Source of the DNA: Blattamonas nauphoetae
Lineage: Eukaryota; Preaxostyla; Oxymonadida
Length of the DNA stretch: 64,000 nt
Direction of reading: 5' to 3'
Assembly (NCBI GenBank): GCA_033064195.1
Contig: JARBJD010000291.1
Span: 1-64,000 of the forward strand
The notes beneath the pieces were generated by a model that was given only the letters and a program-made list of their open reading frames with translations, ran no database searches and was not told the DNA's origin. Shown one piece after another: positions 63,716-64,000 of the stretch. Position 1 is the stretch's first letter, and every line of letters begins with the position of its first letter. The position numbers and the translations under genes are program-made.

Positions 63716-64000
63716 AAATACCCGGGACACTTCTACAAAAAATGGGTTGCTCAAAAAAGGTTGAAAAATTTGGAGAGTGAGGTGCCTTTTACATGTCAGA
63801 AAATACCACTGGTTGCATTGATCCACTTTTAGTCCGGTTCGAACACTCCCAGCAGTTTTGGGCGGAGTTCGACCCATTATACTGCCCGACACGACGACCT
63901 GATCCGGCTGTAATTTTTGCTTTTTGACATAACAAGAGAGAGTTGAGAGTTCCTTTTTCACTATCATCAACTACCTTGAGTTATACATCTCTGTGATTTT
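63716..64000. other. end of window, nothing recognised
   Basis: Only short frames on both strands; a minus-strand frame (63620-63970) has no protein-like pattern. GTTCGA occurs twice (near 63837 and 63867), which briefly suggests a tRNA T-loop, but no tRNA fold surrounds either. Confidence 0.4.

Noticed and set aside
63830-63880. Two GTTCGA T-loop-like motifs suggesting a tRNA
   Set aside because: No acceptor or anticodon stem can be folded around either motif.

Overview
The window reads as nuclear DNA of a small-genome protist. Genes are protein-coding and tightly packed on both strands, and most are split by very short GT-AG introns (many 29-34 nt; longer ones up to about 150 nt). The standard code fits: genes end in TAA, TAG or TGA at family-typical lengths. 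Tiny introns, big intronless effector-like genes and debris of right-handed beta-helix (pectin-lyase-fold) surface proteins together suggest an oxymonad-like flagellate (Preaxostyla). This is an inference; no rRNA or marker gene is present to prove it.

Layout. 1-7763: the visible part of a Polinton-like, virus-derived element, more AT-rich than its surroundings: a packaging-type ATPase on the minus strand, then seven plus-strand genes including two tandem paralogous capsid-like proteins. Every plus-strand gene whose start is visible has the same T-rich motif just before it. 7764-10091: gene-poor, with weak repeats. 10092-15008: a 1638-aa Glu-rich coiled-coil protein with tandem repeats. 15173-25739: a 3511-aa USP34-type deubiquitinase. 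26244-27662: a DHHC-family protein reading DHHS. 27827-29819: a seven-exon KAR5/GEX1 nuclear-fusion protein. 30002-31093: an unknown multi-exon gene. 31137-33703: a degenerate receiver domain fused to a cyclic-nucleotide phosphodiesterase. 33882-35677: a NOT-box (CCR4-NOT) protein. 35929-37750: two small unknown genes. 38049-40686: DENND6. 40819-41702: a five-RPEL protein with one repeat per exon. 41761-42480: a Ser/Arg-rich protein. 42554-43996: a UAS-UBX protein. 44177-45815: PP2A regulatory subunit B55. 46126-49486: an MMPL/RND transporter. 49487-52936: poorly resolved DNA including a stray DNA polymerase delta zinc-finger fragment. 53005-56469: a Crinkler/RHS-type NTPase effector. 56586-58723: an armadillo-type solenoid protein. 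58898-59690: a second, partial Crinkler copy. 59792-64000: mostly unresolved or decayed coding DNA, including beta-helix remnants.

How the genes relate. There are no operons. The host genes cover ubiquitin control (USP34-like, UBX adaptor), signalling (phosphodiesterase, PP2A B55), mRNA turnover (NOT box), traffic (DENND6), actin binding (RPEL), lipid or sterol export (MMPL) and nuclear fusion (KAR5/GEX1). Several enzymes keep their fold but have changed a key residue (DHHS; phosphodiesterase His to Gln; receiver without Asp). Gene models were built by reading splice junctions by eye; where exon lengths summed to an intact frame the entry says so.
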